From the NCBI GenBank assembly GCA_946405115.1, contig CAMJGB010000019.1, positions 1 to 14,823 on the forward strand: a stretch of 14,823 nt of DNA. Reading direction: 5' to 3'. The notes under the pieces were generated by a model. The model had not been told where the DNA came from and did no database searches. It saw only the letters and a program-made list of their open reading frames with translations. The translations under genes were made by a program, and so were the position numbers. Positions within the stretch are counted from its first letter, which is position 1. The number at the start of each line of letters is the position of its first letter. Below, one piece after another: positions 1 through 7,711 of the stretch. The DNA comes from an uncultured Clostridia bacterium. Its GTDB lineage: Bacteria; Bacillota; Clostridia; Saccharofermentanales; Saccharofermentanaceae.

Positions 1-1
1 T

Positions 2-256
2 TTGGGTTACATCTGCTCCGGTCTCCAGAGCATGACAATCTGGAAGAACACAGCTTCCCTCGCTGCGACAACATGTGACATGGTTAACGCTATCTTGAGC
101 GGCAACACACCTAACACATCTACAACATACAACAACGGTGTAATCGAAGTTCCTTCTAACGAGACAGCAGTTACAGTTATCACACTCGATAACATCAACG
201 AGCCTGTTGATGCAGGTTACGTAGATGCTGCAGACATCGAAGGTTATCCCGGATAA
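2..256 (+). CDS. chvE: Monosaccharide ABC transporter substrate-binding protein, C-terminal end (partial)
   Basis: Only the last 84 codons are present; the gene runs in from the left edge, so the TTG at position 2 is an internal Leu codon, not a start. The visible protein ends the type I periplasmic-binding fold of the ChvE/multiple-monosaccharide family: a TIWKNTASLAATTCDMVNAIL segment (the helix after the conserved 'Q-S-M-T-I/V' strand), then a TYNNGVIEVPS strand and a C-terminal TLDNINEPVDAGY stretch. All of these line up with the known C-terminus of ChvE-like proteins from memory. The protein would capture an aldose (galactose, xylose, arabinose or similar; the pocket is out of view) outside the membrane and deliver it to the ATPase/permease encoded downstream. 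The family call is supported by the next two genes. The exact sugar cannot be read from this fragment. Confidence 0.85.
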   Translation: MGYICSGLQSMTIWKNTASLAATTCDMVNAILSGNTPNTSTTYNNGVIEVPSNETAVTVITLDNINEPVDAGYVDAADIEGYPG

Positions 257-289
257 TTAATGATCTGAAGATCAAAAAATAGGGTTACT

Positions 290-342
290 GCGGATCGGGG
301 AGTCCTAAAGCTCCCCGGTTTCATGAGAACTCCCCGGTCCGC
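290..342 (+). terminator. Intercistronic hairpin with two competing 3' arms between binding-protein and ATPase genes
   Basis: A 14-base arm at 290-303 (GCGGATCGGGGAGT) pairs with 329-342 (ACTCCCCGGTCCGC), with one G-T wobble. The middle of the 5' arm (296-302, CGGGGAG) can instead pair with 311-317 (CTCCCCG), because CTCCCCGG occurs twice, at 311-318 and 330-337. The run after the long stem is TTATTTC, a poor U-tract, so complete termination is doubtful. In binding-protein transport operons such a hairpin commonly protects the upstream message and lets only part of transcription continue, giving more binding protein than transporter. That role is inferred here. The 138-base gap holds no other convincing element apart from the ATPase ribosome site. 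Confidence 0.7.
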
Positions 343-394
343 TTATTTCAAAAAACAACAACTGAAGCAGAATTCAAACTGAGAGGAAATACAC

Positions 395-1924
395 ATGGCT
401 GACGAATATATCCTGGAGATGAGAAATATCACCAAAGAGTTTCCGGGTGTTAAAGCTTTAAATAATGTGAATTTTAAGGTAAAGAAGGGTGAGATCCATT
501 GCCTTGTCGGTGAGAATGGAGCCGGAAAAAGTACATTGATGAAGGTGCTTTCCGGAGTTTGGAAATACGGTTCATATACTGGTGATATCGTATTCGACGG
601 CGAGGTACAACAGTTTAAGAGTATTGCAGACAGTGAGGCCAAGGGTATTGCCATAATCTATCAGGAGTTGGCTCTTTTCCCGGAACTGTCGGTATATGAG
701 AATATATTTATGGGCCACGAGATCATGAACGGCGCTACGATCGACTGGAATAAGACGATCGTTGAGTCCCAGAAGTATCTCAACAAAGTTAGACTATATC
801 TTGACCCGTCATTAAAGGTTAAGGCGTTAAATACAGGTAAGCAGCAGTTAGTCGAGATCGCGAAGGCATTATCAAAGAATTGCAAATTGTTGATCTTCGA
901 TGAGCCCACATCATCACTTAATGAAGATGACAGTGAGAACCTGCTTAACATCATGAGAGAGTTAAGAGAGCAGGGCATTACATGCATTATGATCTCTCAC
1001 AAACTCCGTGAGGTAACAGCTATCGCAGATACAATCACAGTTTTAAGAGACGGATCCACGATCTGCTCACTCGATGCAAAGACAGATGATATCTCCGAGG
1101 CTAACATCATCAAGAACATGGTTGGAAGAACCATTGATGATATCTATCCCAAGCGTACAGAGAAGAATATTTCGGACATCATGTTCGAAGTAAGAAATCT
1201 TACTGCAGAAGACCGTGAGACCGGCAGAGTGATCCTTAAGGACGTAAGCTTCAACGTAAGAAGAGGCGAGATCGTAGGCCTTCAGGGGCTCATGGGTGCA
1301 GGACGAACAGAGTGTGCGCTCGCAGTATTCGGAAATCCTTACAAGTACAAGATCACAACAGGTGATGTCTGGCTCGATGGGGAGAAGGTAAACTTCAAAA
1401 ACCCCAAGCAGGCAATCAAGAAGGGACTTGCTTATGTAAGTGAGGACCGTAAGGGTAACGGTCTGGTGCTTATCCAGGATGTACGCTACAACACAACACT
1501 TGCCAATCTGGAAGAACTCGTTAAGGGCATTGCCATCGATGAGAACAAAGAGATCGGCATAGCAAATCAGTACAAAAAAGATATCAATATCAAGACTCCC
1601 ACAATCGCACAGAAGGTTGGAAACCTCTCCGGCGGAAATCAGCAGAAGGTACAGATTGCCAAGTGGCTGTTCTCACACCCGAAGGTTCTTATCCTCGATG
1701 AGCCTACAAGAGGTATCGATGTAGGAGCAAAGTTTGAGATCTATTCGATTATGAATGACCTCGTAGCAAAGGGAATGAGCATAATCATGATCTCATCAGA
1801 ACTTCCTGAAGTACTCGGTATGTCAGATCGTCTCTACGTAATGAGTGAAGGAAAGATAACAGGTGAGCTCGATATCGAAGACGCCACCGAAGAAAAGGTC
1901 ATGAAGATGGCCATCAATGCCTAA
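395..1924 (+). CDS. mmsA: Monosaccharide ABC transporter, double ATP-binding protein
   Basis: This 509-residue cytoplasmic ATPase powers sugar uptake with the permease encoded next. Two ABC domains are visible. The first has Walker A GENGAGKST (39-47), a degenerate signature NTGKQQ (146-151), Walker B LLIFDEP (165-171) and the switch His (202). The second has a degenerate P-loop GLMGAGRTE (298-306), an intact signature LSGGNQQK (411-418), Walker B VLILDEPTRGID (431-442) and SSELPE (467-472) in place of the H-loop. This asymmetric pattern, and the length near 500, are typical of the RbsA/MglA/XylG/GguA class (carbohydrate uptake transporter-2 family). The start is ATG 395 with GAGAGGAAAT about 5 bases upstream. 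The gene lies 138 bases after the binding-protein gene and 31 bases before the permease. A xylG- or mglA-type name is possible; the ChvE-like neighbour favours mmsA/gguA. Confidence 0.93.
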   Translation: MADEYILEMRNITKEFPGVKALNNVNFKVKKGEIHCLVGENGAGKSTLMKVLSGVWKYGSYTGDIVFDGEVQQFKSIADSEAKGIAIIYQELALFPELSVYENIFMGHEIMNGATIDWNKTIVESQKYLNKVRLYLDPSLKVKALNTGKQQLVEIAKALSKNCKLLIFDEPTSSLNEDDSENLLNIMRELREQGITCIMISHKLREVTAIADTITVLRDGSTICSLDAKTDDISEANIIKNMVGRTIDDIYPKRTEKNISDIMFEVRNLTAEDRETGRVILKDVSFNVRRGEIVGLQGLMGAGRTECALAVFGNPYKYKITTGDVWLDGEKVNFKNPKQAIKKGLAYVSEDRKGNGLVLIQDVRYNTTLANLEELVKGIAIDENKEIGIANQYKKDINIKTPTIAQKVGNLSGGNQQKVQIAKWLFSHPKVLILDEPTRGIDVGAKFEIYSIMNDLVAKGMSIIMISSELPEVLGMSDRLYVMSEGKITGELDIEDATEEKVMKMAINA

Positions 1925-1955
1925 GACAAAGAACAATTAACAGGAGGGAAACAAA

Positions 1956-3140
1956 ATGGGCAAGTCTCAAAATGGTTTTAAGGAGTTGGTTACACTTATA
2001 AAAACCAATGCCTCAAGCTACATGATGTATTTCGCTCTCGTAGTGATAATGCTCGTTTTTCAGATCTGGACAAAGGGAGCTTTCTTCACAGCCCAGAACA
2101 TTAGTAATCTTTTTAACCAGGCAGCATACGTCGGCGTTCTCGCCATCGGTATGACGCTCATATTGATCCTTAAGCACATCGATCTTTCCTGCGGATATGT
2201 AGCAGGTCTTTCCGGAGCTGTTGCAGCCATCCTTATGGAAAAGATGGGAGTCAATGTATGGCTCGCCATGTTGATCGTACTCCTTATGGGTCTCGCTATC
2301 GGTTTCTATCAGGGTACACTCGTTACTAAGATGGGAATTCCCGCATTTATCACGACTCTCGCGGGAATGTTCATATTCAGAGGTCTTCTTTCAAGATCAC
2401 TTGCTAAGACAGGTACAATCATCGTTACAGATCCTACATTCAAGGCTATGTGCCAGGGCTTTATTCCTGACATCCCCGGCAACCACACAGGCGTGCACAT
2501 CGTTACTATGATCGTTGCAGTTATTGCTGTTGCAGCTCTTATCTGGTCACAGGTAAGAAGCAGAAAGAACAAGCAGAAGTATGGATTCCCCGTTACTTCC
2601 ACTTGGATCTTCGTTACAGGCCTTGTTGTAGTATCAGTAGTTATTCTCCTTGCAGCTTGGATGCTCGCTATCTATAAGGGTATCCCGATCAGTGCCTGCA
2701 TCGTAGGAGTTATTCTCGCAGCTTACGCATTCATGCTCTCCAAGACAAAGCTCGGCCGTCATATCTACGGTATCGGTGGAAATGACCAGGCAGCTGAGCT
2801 CTCAGGTGTAGATGTTAAGAAGGTTACTCTTTTCGCCTTCTGTTCGATGGCGGTACTCGCTGCAGTGTCCGGCTTCCTCTACACCTCAAGACTTTCATCA
2901 GCAACACCTACTGCAGGTCTTGCTTTCGAGATGGACGCTATTGCTTCATCTTATATCGGTGGTACGGCTGTATCCGGCGGTGTAGGTAAAGTTACCAACG
3001 CAATCATCGGTACATTCGTTATCATGTCGCTTACCAACGGTATGAACCTCTTGACGATTGACATTTCCTATCAGTACATCGTTAAGGGAATCATCTTCAT
3101 TATCGCGGTAGCGTTTGACGTAAAATCAAGAAAGAAGTAA
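1956..3140 (+). CDS. mmsB: Monosaccharide ABC transporter permease
   Basis: This 394-residue, very hydrophobic inner-membrane protein of the BPD_transp_2 family forms the sugar channel, probably as a homodimer with the upstream ATPase. About ten membrane segments are suggested, among them 22-37, 57-73, 82-94, 102-118, 129-146, 181-197, 216-239, 245-261, 291-309 and 346-388. Family hallmarks seen are IDLSCGYVAGLSGA (75-88), PAFITTLAGMFIFRGL (129-144), the coupling-region stretch GIGGNDQAAELSGVDV (272-287) and GGTAVSGGVG (335-344). It is longer than RbsC and carries a charged loop RSRKNKQKYGF (201-211), as XylH and GguB/MmsB proteins do. A strong ribosome site AGGAGGG lies at 1942-1948. It is the last gene of the importer block, followed by a terminator. 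Confidence 0.93.
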   Translation: MGKSQNGFKELVTLIKTNASSYMMYFALVVIMLVFQIWTKGAFFTAQNISNLFNQAAYVGVLAIGMTLILILKHIDLSCGYVAGLSGAVAAILMEKMGVNVWLAMLIVLLMGLAIGFYQGTLVTKMGIPAFITTLAGMFIFRGLLSRSLAKTGTIIVTDPTFKAMCQGFIPDIPGNHTGVHIVTMIVAVIAVAALIWSQVRSRKNKQKYGFPVTSTWIFVTGLVVVSVVILLAAWMLAIYKGIPISACIVGVILAAYAFMLSKTKLGRHIYGIGGNDQAAELSGVDVKKVTLFAFCSMAVLAAVSGFLYTSRLSSATPTAGLAFEMDAIASSYIGGTAVSGGVGKVTNAIIGTFVIMSLTNGMNLLTIDISYQYIVKGIIFIIAVAFDVKSRKK

Positions 3141-3174
3141 TACTTTTTTCCTGATTATAACCTCCCCAACACCA

Positions 3175-3212
3175 AAAATTGTCGTATGCAGGATTTTGCA
3201 TACGACAGTTTT
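3175..3212 (+). terminator. Intrinsic terminator after the sugar importer operon
   Basis: A perfect 11-base-pair stem, TGTCGTATGCA (3180-3190) with TGCATACGACA (3197-3207), closes a 6-base loop. It is preceded by AAAAA (3174-3178) and followed by GTTTT (3208-3212), which can extend the pairing. This is a good rho-independent terminator 35 bases after the permease stop. The A-run on the other side could make it bidirectional, but no opposing gene is visible. Confidence 0.8.
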
Positions 3213-3230
3213 GGTCGTTTATAATATAAT
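3202..3230 (+). promoter_or_regulatory. Probable sigma-A promoter of the regulatory operon
   Basis: A perfect -10 TATAAT (3225-3230) lies 17 bases after ACGACA (3202-3207), which matches four of six -35 bases. A second TATAAT overlaps at 3220-3225 and could use TTGCAT (3196-3201) with 18-base spacing. Transcription would start near 3237, about 18 bases before the response-regulator ATG. The -35 element lies inside the 3' arm of the preceding terminator. Confidence 0.65.
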
Positions 3231-3241
3231 TTATGGTTGTT

Positions 3242-3248
3242 AAGGAGG
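3242..3248 (+). promoter_or_regulatory. Ribosome binding site fixing the response-regulator start
   Basis: AAGGAGG at 3242-3248 is a perfect Shine-Dalgarno sequence, six bases before ATG 3255. An in-frame TTG at 3237 lies upstream of this site and would sit at the transcription start, so ATG 3255 is the real start. Confidence 0.85.
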
Positions 3249-3254
3249 TATGAC

Positions 3255-4859
3255 ATGTATACCGTAATCGTTGCGGATGACGAAGAAGAGATCCGCAGAG
3301 CCTTAGTTAGGAAGATAGATTGGAACAGTTTGGGCTTCGAATTAGTAGGAGAAGCCAGTAACGGAGCAGAGGCCTTGGATCTTACCGAGAAGCTTTGCCC
3401 CGATCTTTTGCTTACTGACATAATGATGCCTTTCATAGGCGGTATCGAGCTTGCAAGACAGGTTCGAGAGGTCCGTCCTTCCACGCAGATTGCATTCCTT
3501 ACAGGCTACGAAGTCTTCGAATATGCGAAGCAGGCCATCCAGTACAACATCATAAGCTATCTGTTAAAGCCCATTTCCGCTGAAGAATTAAGCGCGGAAC
3601 TGGTTAAGATAAGAAAGATCATAGACAAGAAGTTCGAGCAGTTCCGCTCCACGAACGAAGCTAAGGAGCATCTCGACACCTTGTCTTTTGTTATGCCTTT
3701 GCTCCTCGACGGCTACACACACGCCGATTCCACGCAGAGCAGGGGAAATATAATAAGCGAAGCCGACAGGCAGGGCCTTGTGGTACCCGGAACTGAGACG
3801 TCTTACTGCGTTCTCGTAACAAGCATCAAGGACAAATCCGGCATCAACGTCACCTCGAAGGCTTGCGTAAACTCATTCGACATCATCTTAAGTAAGTACT
3901 TGAAGCACGTAAGCTTCTACATGGACGGGCGTGTAATAACGCTTCTTCACGGCACTGAGCGTTCCCTCGAAAAGTATCTGCACATCGCCGTGGAAGACAT
4001 AAGCCAGAGCGTAGAGCGTATCATGAACTGCAGCAGCTTCATCGGAATAAGCAGAATCGGAGATGATATCCTTAATCTTCACGAGCTTTACGTGGAGGCT
4101 ATGAATGCCATCTCTTACAACAGCGATACTAACGGAAGCATCAGGTACATATCCGACGTTGAGAATGATTATTTCTCTGATATCGAGCTTTTCGAGAACT
4201 TCGTTGCAGAGGAGGAAAGATTCGTAAGAGGAGGACTTGCGGCGGAAGCAGGAGAAGCTGCAGATAAGCTTTTCGATGCGCTTGAGAACGTAAGTAAGTA
4301 CAAGTTAAGCGCGAACTTCATTGTGCCGAATCTTACTTCTTCCGTGTACAAGATCCTGTATTCCGTAGTAGATAAGGAGCATACGGATAAGCTTCAGGCA
4401 GAGTGCCCTCTGCAGATGACCGATCTTTACGGCAATATCGCGAATATCAGGGAGTACTGTAAGAACCTCTGCGTAAATGCGGCAGAGCTTGTTAAGGATC
4501 AGTGCAAGAAGTCAGGTTCACGTCACTGCGAGCTTGCTTTGGATTACATCAATAAGGAATTTGCAAACCCCGATATCTCGCTTGTAAGCGTAAGCCGTGA
4601 AATCGCGGTGAGCCCCAACTACTTAAGTGCTCTTGTTCGTAAGGAGACGGGAAGCACGTTTATTGAGCTTCTTACAAAGAGGAGAATGGAGGAAGCGCAG
4701 TCGCTTCTTAAGTATCCTGCTTTTAAGATTAAGGACGTCGCCATAAAGTGCGGATACGTCGATCAGCATTACTTCAGCTACAGCTTTAAGAAGGAGACGG
4801 GTATGTCTCCGATCCAGTTTAAGAAGCAAAATACTGATCAGGAAGAACAAGAGGGTTAA
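3255..4859 (+). CDS. YesN-type response regulator with AraC DNA-binding domain
   Basis: This 534-residue cytoplasmic transcription factor is the output half of a two-component pair with the kinase encoded next. An N-terminal receiver domain (about 1-120) shows the acidic pair D8-D9, phosphoacceptor D55 in LLLTDIMMP, T83 and K105 in SYLLKP. A long middle region (about 130-420) has no clear domain, as is usual for YesN proteins. The C-terminus (about 426-525) is an AraC/XylS double helix-turn-helix: one helix pair at 441-463 (ISLVSVSREIAVSPNYLSAL) and a second at 492-513, ending in GMSPIQFKK. The gene starts at ATG 3255 behind a perfect ribosome site and ends 7 bases before the kinase GTG. It probably activates a sugar-uptake operon, most likely the adjacent importer; that target is inferred from position only. 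Confidence 0.93.
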   Translation: MYTVIVADDEEEIRRALVRKIDWNSLGFELVGEASNGAEALDLTEKLCPDLLLTDIMMPFIGGIELARQVREVRPSTQIAFLTGYEVFEYAKQAIQYNIISYLLKPISAEELSAELVKIRKIIDKKFEQFRSTNEAKEHLDTLSFVMPLLLDGYTHADSTQSRGNIISEADRQGLVVPGTETSYCVLVTSIKDKSGINVTSKACVNSFDIILSKYLKHVSFYMDGRVITLLHGTERSLEKYLHIAVEDISQSVERIMNCSSFIGISRIGDDILNLHELYVEAMNAISYNSDTNGSIRYISDVENDYFSDIELFENFVAEEERFVRGGLAAEAGEAADKLFDALENVSKYKLSANFIVPNLTSSVYKILYSVVDKEHTDKLQAECPLQMTDLYGNIANIREYCKNLCVNAAELVKDQCKKSGSRHCELALDYINKEFANPDISLVSVSREIAVSPNYLSALVRKETGSTFIELLTKRRMEEAQSLLKYPAFKIKDVAIKCGYVDQHYFSYSFKKETGMSPIQFKKQNTDQEEQEG

Positions 4860-4866
4860 GAGGATA

Positions 4867-6585
4867 GTGTTTAAAGGAGATAGAAAGCCTAATATTACTT
4901 TGGCGAGAGCCATGATACTGGTTGTTATGACGATGGTTTTTTCTGCTGTTGTCATAGCTTTGGTCGTATTTAACGTAGTGTTCCGTAATTCACTTGAGAA
5001 GGCTGCTGTCACAAGTGCAGGACAGTCGGTCGATCAGGTAGCCGTTACGCTTAATAACTATACAGATGACATGATAAGGATCATGGACATGCTCTATCAG
5101 CACAGTCTTGAGGATCCCGATACTCAGGAGGAGCTGTTTGACAGCCTTATCGATATCAGAAATGACGTTGTTATGGTCGCAACATACGACATGCATAACA
5201 ACAATACCGGTATATGGTCGAATTACCCGGTTAAGGAGATGATCTATACCAATCTCTCTTTGTTCTCGGTTCCTTCGAATGCTGCAGGCGGAATAAGCAT
5301 CTCAGCGCCTCACGTAGTAACGGTTCTTCAGGATTACTATCCCTGGGTCGTTACGCTTACCAAGACAACTGAAGTAGAGACTTTCAGTAATGCGGCAAAG
5401 GTTGCGATCGACGTAAGATTCTCCACCATCGCAAGATATATCGATGAAGTCGGTATCGGACAGCACGGTTACTGCTTCATTATCGACGGTGAAGGAAACA
5501 TCATCTATCACCCGCAGCAGCAGCTCATCTATTCCGGCCTCAAGACTGAAGGAGAGGATCAGTTCCTGCTTCTTGAGGACGGTTCTCATGTCGTAGACGG
5601 TGTCATCTATACCGTCAAGACTCTTGAAAACTGTAACTGGAAGATCATCGGCGTTACTTACCTGGATGAGATCGTAAATGAGAGAGTTAAGACGATGGCT
5701 ACGGCTTCGGTTCTTATCTTCCTCGTTGTTGTTCTTCTAACATTCCTGTTCGGAAGCCAGTTATCATATCTGTTTACCAAGCCTGCGAATAAACTTGCAG
5801 GTGCCATGCGTGAGTTCGAGGAAGATGCTTCAGGATTTGTATTTGAACCGATTCGAGGGTCTGTAGAGGTTAATGACCTGTCGGATTCATTCGAGCATCT
5901 TGTTAAGCGAATCCAGCAGTTGATGGAAGAAGTTAAGCAGGAGGAGACTACGCTTCGTAAGACTGAGCTTAAGGCCTTGCAGGCGCAGATCAATCCGCAC
6001 TTCCTCTATAACACTTTGGATTCCATTTCCTGGATGTGCGAAGAGGGGAAGACGGAAGAGGCAGTTCTCATGGTAAATGCTCTTGCCAAGCTGTTCAGGA
6101 TCAGTATCAGCAGAGGTCGCGAGATCATTCCCATCGATAAGGAAGTTCAGCATGCCGAATGTTATCTTCAGATTCAGAAGTTCAGATATACGAACCACTT
6201 CGATTATGAGTTCGAGGTGGAGGATTCATGCAAGGATTATCTTTGCAACAAGATAACCTTACAGCCTCTGATCGAGAATGCCCTCTATCACGGCCTTGAT
6301 ATGCAGGATGAAGGTCATATCAGCATCCGCATTAAAGAAGACGGAGAAGACGTTCTTATGGAGATTGAGGATAACGGTATCGGCATGACTGAGGAGCAGA
6401 TTTCTGAGTTGTTCGTCAATGACGGTACGGATAATCACGGCATCGGCGTTAAGAACGTTAATGACAGAATCAAGATTTATTTTGGTGATAAGTACGGAAT
6501 CTCAGTCAGATCCGAACTTGATGTGGGAACTTGCGTAAGCATCAGGATTCCCAAGATTACCGAGGAGAGTAAGTATGAGAAGTAA
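4867..6585 (+). CDS. YesM/LytS-like sensor histidine kinase
   Basis: This 572-residue membrane kinase senses an extracytoplasmic signal and phosphorylates the YesN-type regulator encoded upstream. A basic N-terminus leads into a membrane helix at about 13-38. An extracytoplasmic Cache-like sensor (about 40-275) follows, with YCFIIDGEGNIIYHP at 202-216 typical of that fold. A second membrane helix spans about 279-296 and a HAMP-like linker about 297-352. The His_kinase domain has H378 in LQAQINPHFLYNTLD, N471 in LQPLIENALYHG, and ATP-binding boxes EDNGIGM (501-507) and GTDNHGIGVKNV (520-531). Translation probably starts at GTG 4867: AAGAGG at 4858-4863 is only three bases away, a tight spacing, and a later in-frame ATG at 4912 would cut into the first membrane helix. 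The gene overlaps the next one by 11 bases. Confidence 0.92.
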   Translation: MFKGDRKPNITLARAMILVVMTMVFSAVVIALVVFNVVFRNSLEKAAVTSAGQSVDQVAVTLNNYTDDMIRIMDMLYQHSLEDPDTQEELFDSLIDIRNDVVMVATYDMHNNNTGIWSNYPVKEMIYTNLSLFSVPSNAAGGISISAPHVVTVLQDYYPWVVTLTKTTEVETFSNAAKVAIDVRFSTIARYIDEVGIGQHGYCFIIDGEGNIIYHPQQQLIYSGLKTEGEDQFLLLEDGSHVVDGVIYTVKTLENCNWKIIGVTYLDEIVNERVKTMATASVLIFLVVVLLTFLFGSQLSYLFTKPANKLAGAMREFEEDASGFVFEPIRGSVEVNDLSDSFEHLVKRIQQLMEEVKQEETTLRKTELKALQAQINPHFLYNTLDSISWMCEEGKTEEAVLMVNALAKLFRISISRGREIIPIDKEVQHAECYLQIQKFRYTNHFDYEFEVEDSCKDYLCNKITLQPLIENALYHGLDMQDEGHISIRIKEDGEDVLMEIEDNGIGMTEEQISELFVNDGTDNHGIGVKNVNDRIKIYFGDKYGISVRSELDVGTCVSIRIPKITEESKYEK

Positions 6586-7582
6586 GAAGAGCAGATTTCC
6601 TTATGTGGTCATATTGAGCATGATCCTGATAGGTCTGCTCGGGCTTGGCATATACGTTCTCGTAAGAAGAGCATATACCAATGAGTACAAAGTAGGCGTT
6701 GATAAGTCCTATATAGTCGTTATCGGTAAGTCAGATACATCGGCTTTCTGGATTAGCGTTGCTTCGGGTGCGAGAGCCGCCGCTGCCGAATATAACCTCG
6801 ACATGCGCTTCGTAGCTCCTGCAAGCGAGGAGAACTATGAAGCTCAGAATGAGATGATAAGAGCTGCGATCATAGGACGCGCGAAAGCTATCATCTTCTC
6901 AGCCATCGATTACAACGGCAATGCGGAAGCAATAAATGAGGCTATTGCCGCAGGAATTCCTGTAATCGTTATCGACAGTGACGTTAACTGCGAAGGCGTA
7001 ACATGCCGAATAATGACAGATAACTACCTTGCCGGAAGAATGGCGGGTGAGCAGGCGCTTCGCAACAACCCCAGATCATTGATCGTCGGAGTCGTTAATT
7101 ACGATATCAACTCAGCTAACGGACAGCAGCGTGAGCAGGGCTTCGTTGATGCTGTTAATGAGTCAGGAAGAGTCATAGACATCTATACCGTTAACTGCAT
7201 TTCCACAGAGGAATCTGCTTATGAGGGCACATGTCAGCTCCTTTCCGAGCATCCTGACATCAATACCATCGCAGCATTGAACGAGCTCATGAGCTTGGGT
7301 TCAGGATATGCCATAAGAGATCTGGGACTTGCAGATGATGTTGATATATATGCGTTTGACAGTAACGTAGTATCTGTCGGAATGCTTGAGACAGGAGAGA
7401 TAGAGGGACTCATCGTTCAGAATCCTTATGCAATGGGATATCTAGGAGTAGAGACAGCTTATAGGATCATCAACGGACAGACTTTGCCTTCAAGCCAGAT
7501 CGGTACGACTACCACATATGTATCATCTTCAAACATGTACGATGCTGATATCCAGAGAATGATATTCAGATTCGGGGACTGA
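6575..7582 (+). CDS. Membrane-anchored periplasmic sugar-binding-like protein, likely kinase co-sensor
   Basis: This 335-residue protein has the Peripla_BP_4 (RbsB/XylF-like) fold. The N-terminus MRSKKSRFPY is basic and runs into a hydrophobic helix (about 10-30) followed by RR. There is no lipobox Cys and no obvious signal-peptidase site, so it is probably tethered to the membrane facing outward. Fold landmarks are GKSDTSAFWISVASGARAAA (51-70), AIIFSAIDYNG (105-115), IPVIVIDSD (128-136), TDNYLAGRMAGEQAL (148-162) and GLIVQNPYAMGYLGVETAY (278-296). Four extracytoplasmic Cys (139, 144, 208, 220) could form disulfides. The start is ATG 6575, inside the kinase gene, behind GAGGAGAG. Co-translation with the kinase and separation from the ABC importer suggest it presents a bound sugar to the kinase, as XylFII does for LytS in clostridial xylose sensing. 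An importer binding protein is the less likely alternative. Confidence 0.85.
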   Translation: MRSKKSRFPYVVILSMILIGLLGLGIYVLVRRAYTNEYKVGVDKSYIVVIGKSDTSAFWISVASGARAAAAEYNLDMRFVAPASEENYEAQNEMIRAAIIGRAKAIIFSAIDYNGNAEAINEAIAAGIPVIVIDSDVNCEGVTCRIMTDNYLAGRMAGEQALRNNPRSLIVGVVNYDINSANGQQREQGFVDAVNESGRVIDIYTVNCISTEESAYEGTCQLLSEHPDINTIAALNELMSLGSGYAIRDLGLADDVDIYAFDSNVVSVGMLETGEIEGLIVQNPYAMGYLGVETAYRIINGQTLPSSQIGTTTTYVSSSNMYDADIQRMIFRFGD

Positions 7583-7584
7583 TC

Positions 7585-7600
7585 TGACCGTTAGCGGTCA
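7585..7600 (+). repeat. Small perfect inverted repeat downstream of the sensor operon
   Basis: TGACCG (7585-7590) and CGGTCA (7595-7600) flank TTAG and begin three bases after the stop of the binding-protein-like gene. It could be the stem of a weak terminator, but AAAGATG follows instead of a T-run. It could also be an operator for the downstream promoter. No known regulator site was recognised. The rest of the 129-base gap is AT-rich and carries the probable promoter and ribosome site of the next operon. Confidence 0.45.
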
Positions 7601-7635
7601 AAGATGAACGAATTATAAAGATTTGTCAGTTTTAT

Positions 7636-7663
7636 TTAACTTCTCGCCTTCTTATATTAAAAT
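7636..7663 (+). promoter_or_regulatory. Possible promoter of the formate dehydrogenase operon
   Basis: TTAACT (7636-7641), four of six matches to the -35 consensus, lies 16 bases before TAAAAT (7658-7663), five of six to the -10. The overlapping TATATT at 7653-7658 is another -10 candidate without a good -35. Transcription would start about 40 bases before the first ATG. No riboswitch-sized leader (such as a molybdenum-cofactor element) fits between this promoter and the gene. Confidence 0.4.
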
Positions 7664-7711
7664 TAAAAGATAGTACGGTTTGCCGGGTGCAGGCCATTCG
7701 GGGAGTTATTT

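Noticed and set aside
262..280. GATC-TGAA-GATC followed by AAAAAA as a terminator of the binding-protein gene
   Set aside because: The stem is only four pairs and is followed by A's rather than T's on the + strand. The GC-rich hairpin at 290-342 is far stronger.
3237..3254. Upstream TTG as the start of the response regulator
   Set aside because: It would place the perfect AAGGAGG site inside the coding sequence and start at or before the likely transcription start. ATG 3255 has ideal spacing and gives the normal receiver-domain N-terminus.
7664..7711. Molybdenum-cofactor riboswitch ahead of the formate dehydrogenase operon
   Set aside because: The leader after the probable promoter is only about 45 bases and shows no multi-stem structure, which is far too short for that element.
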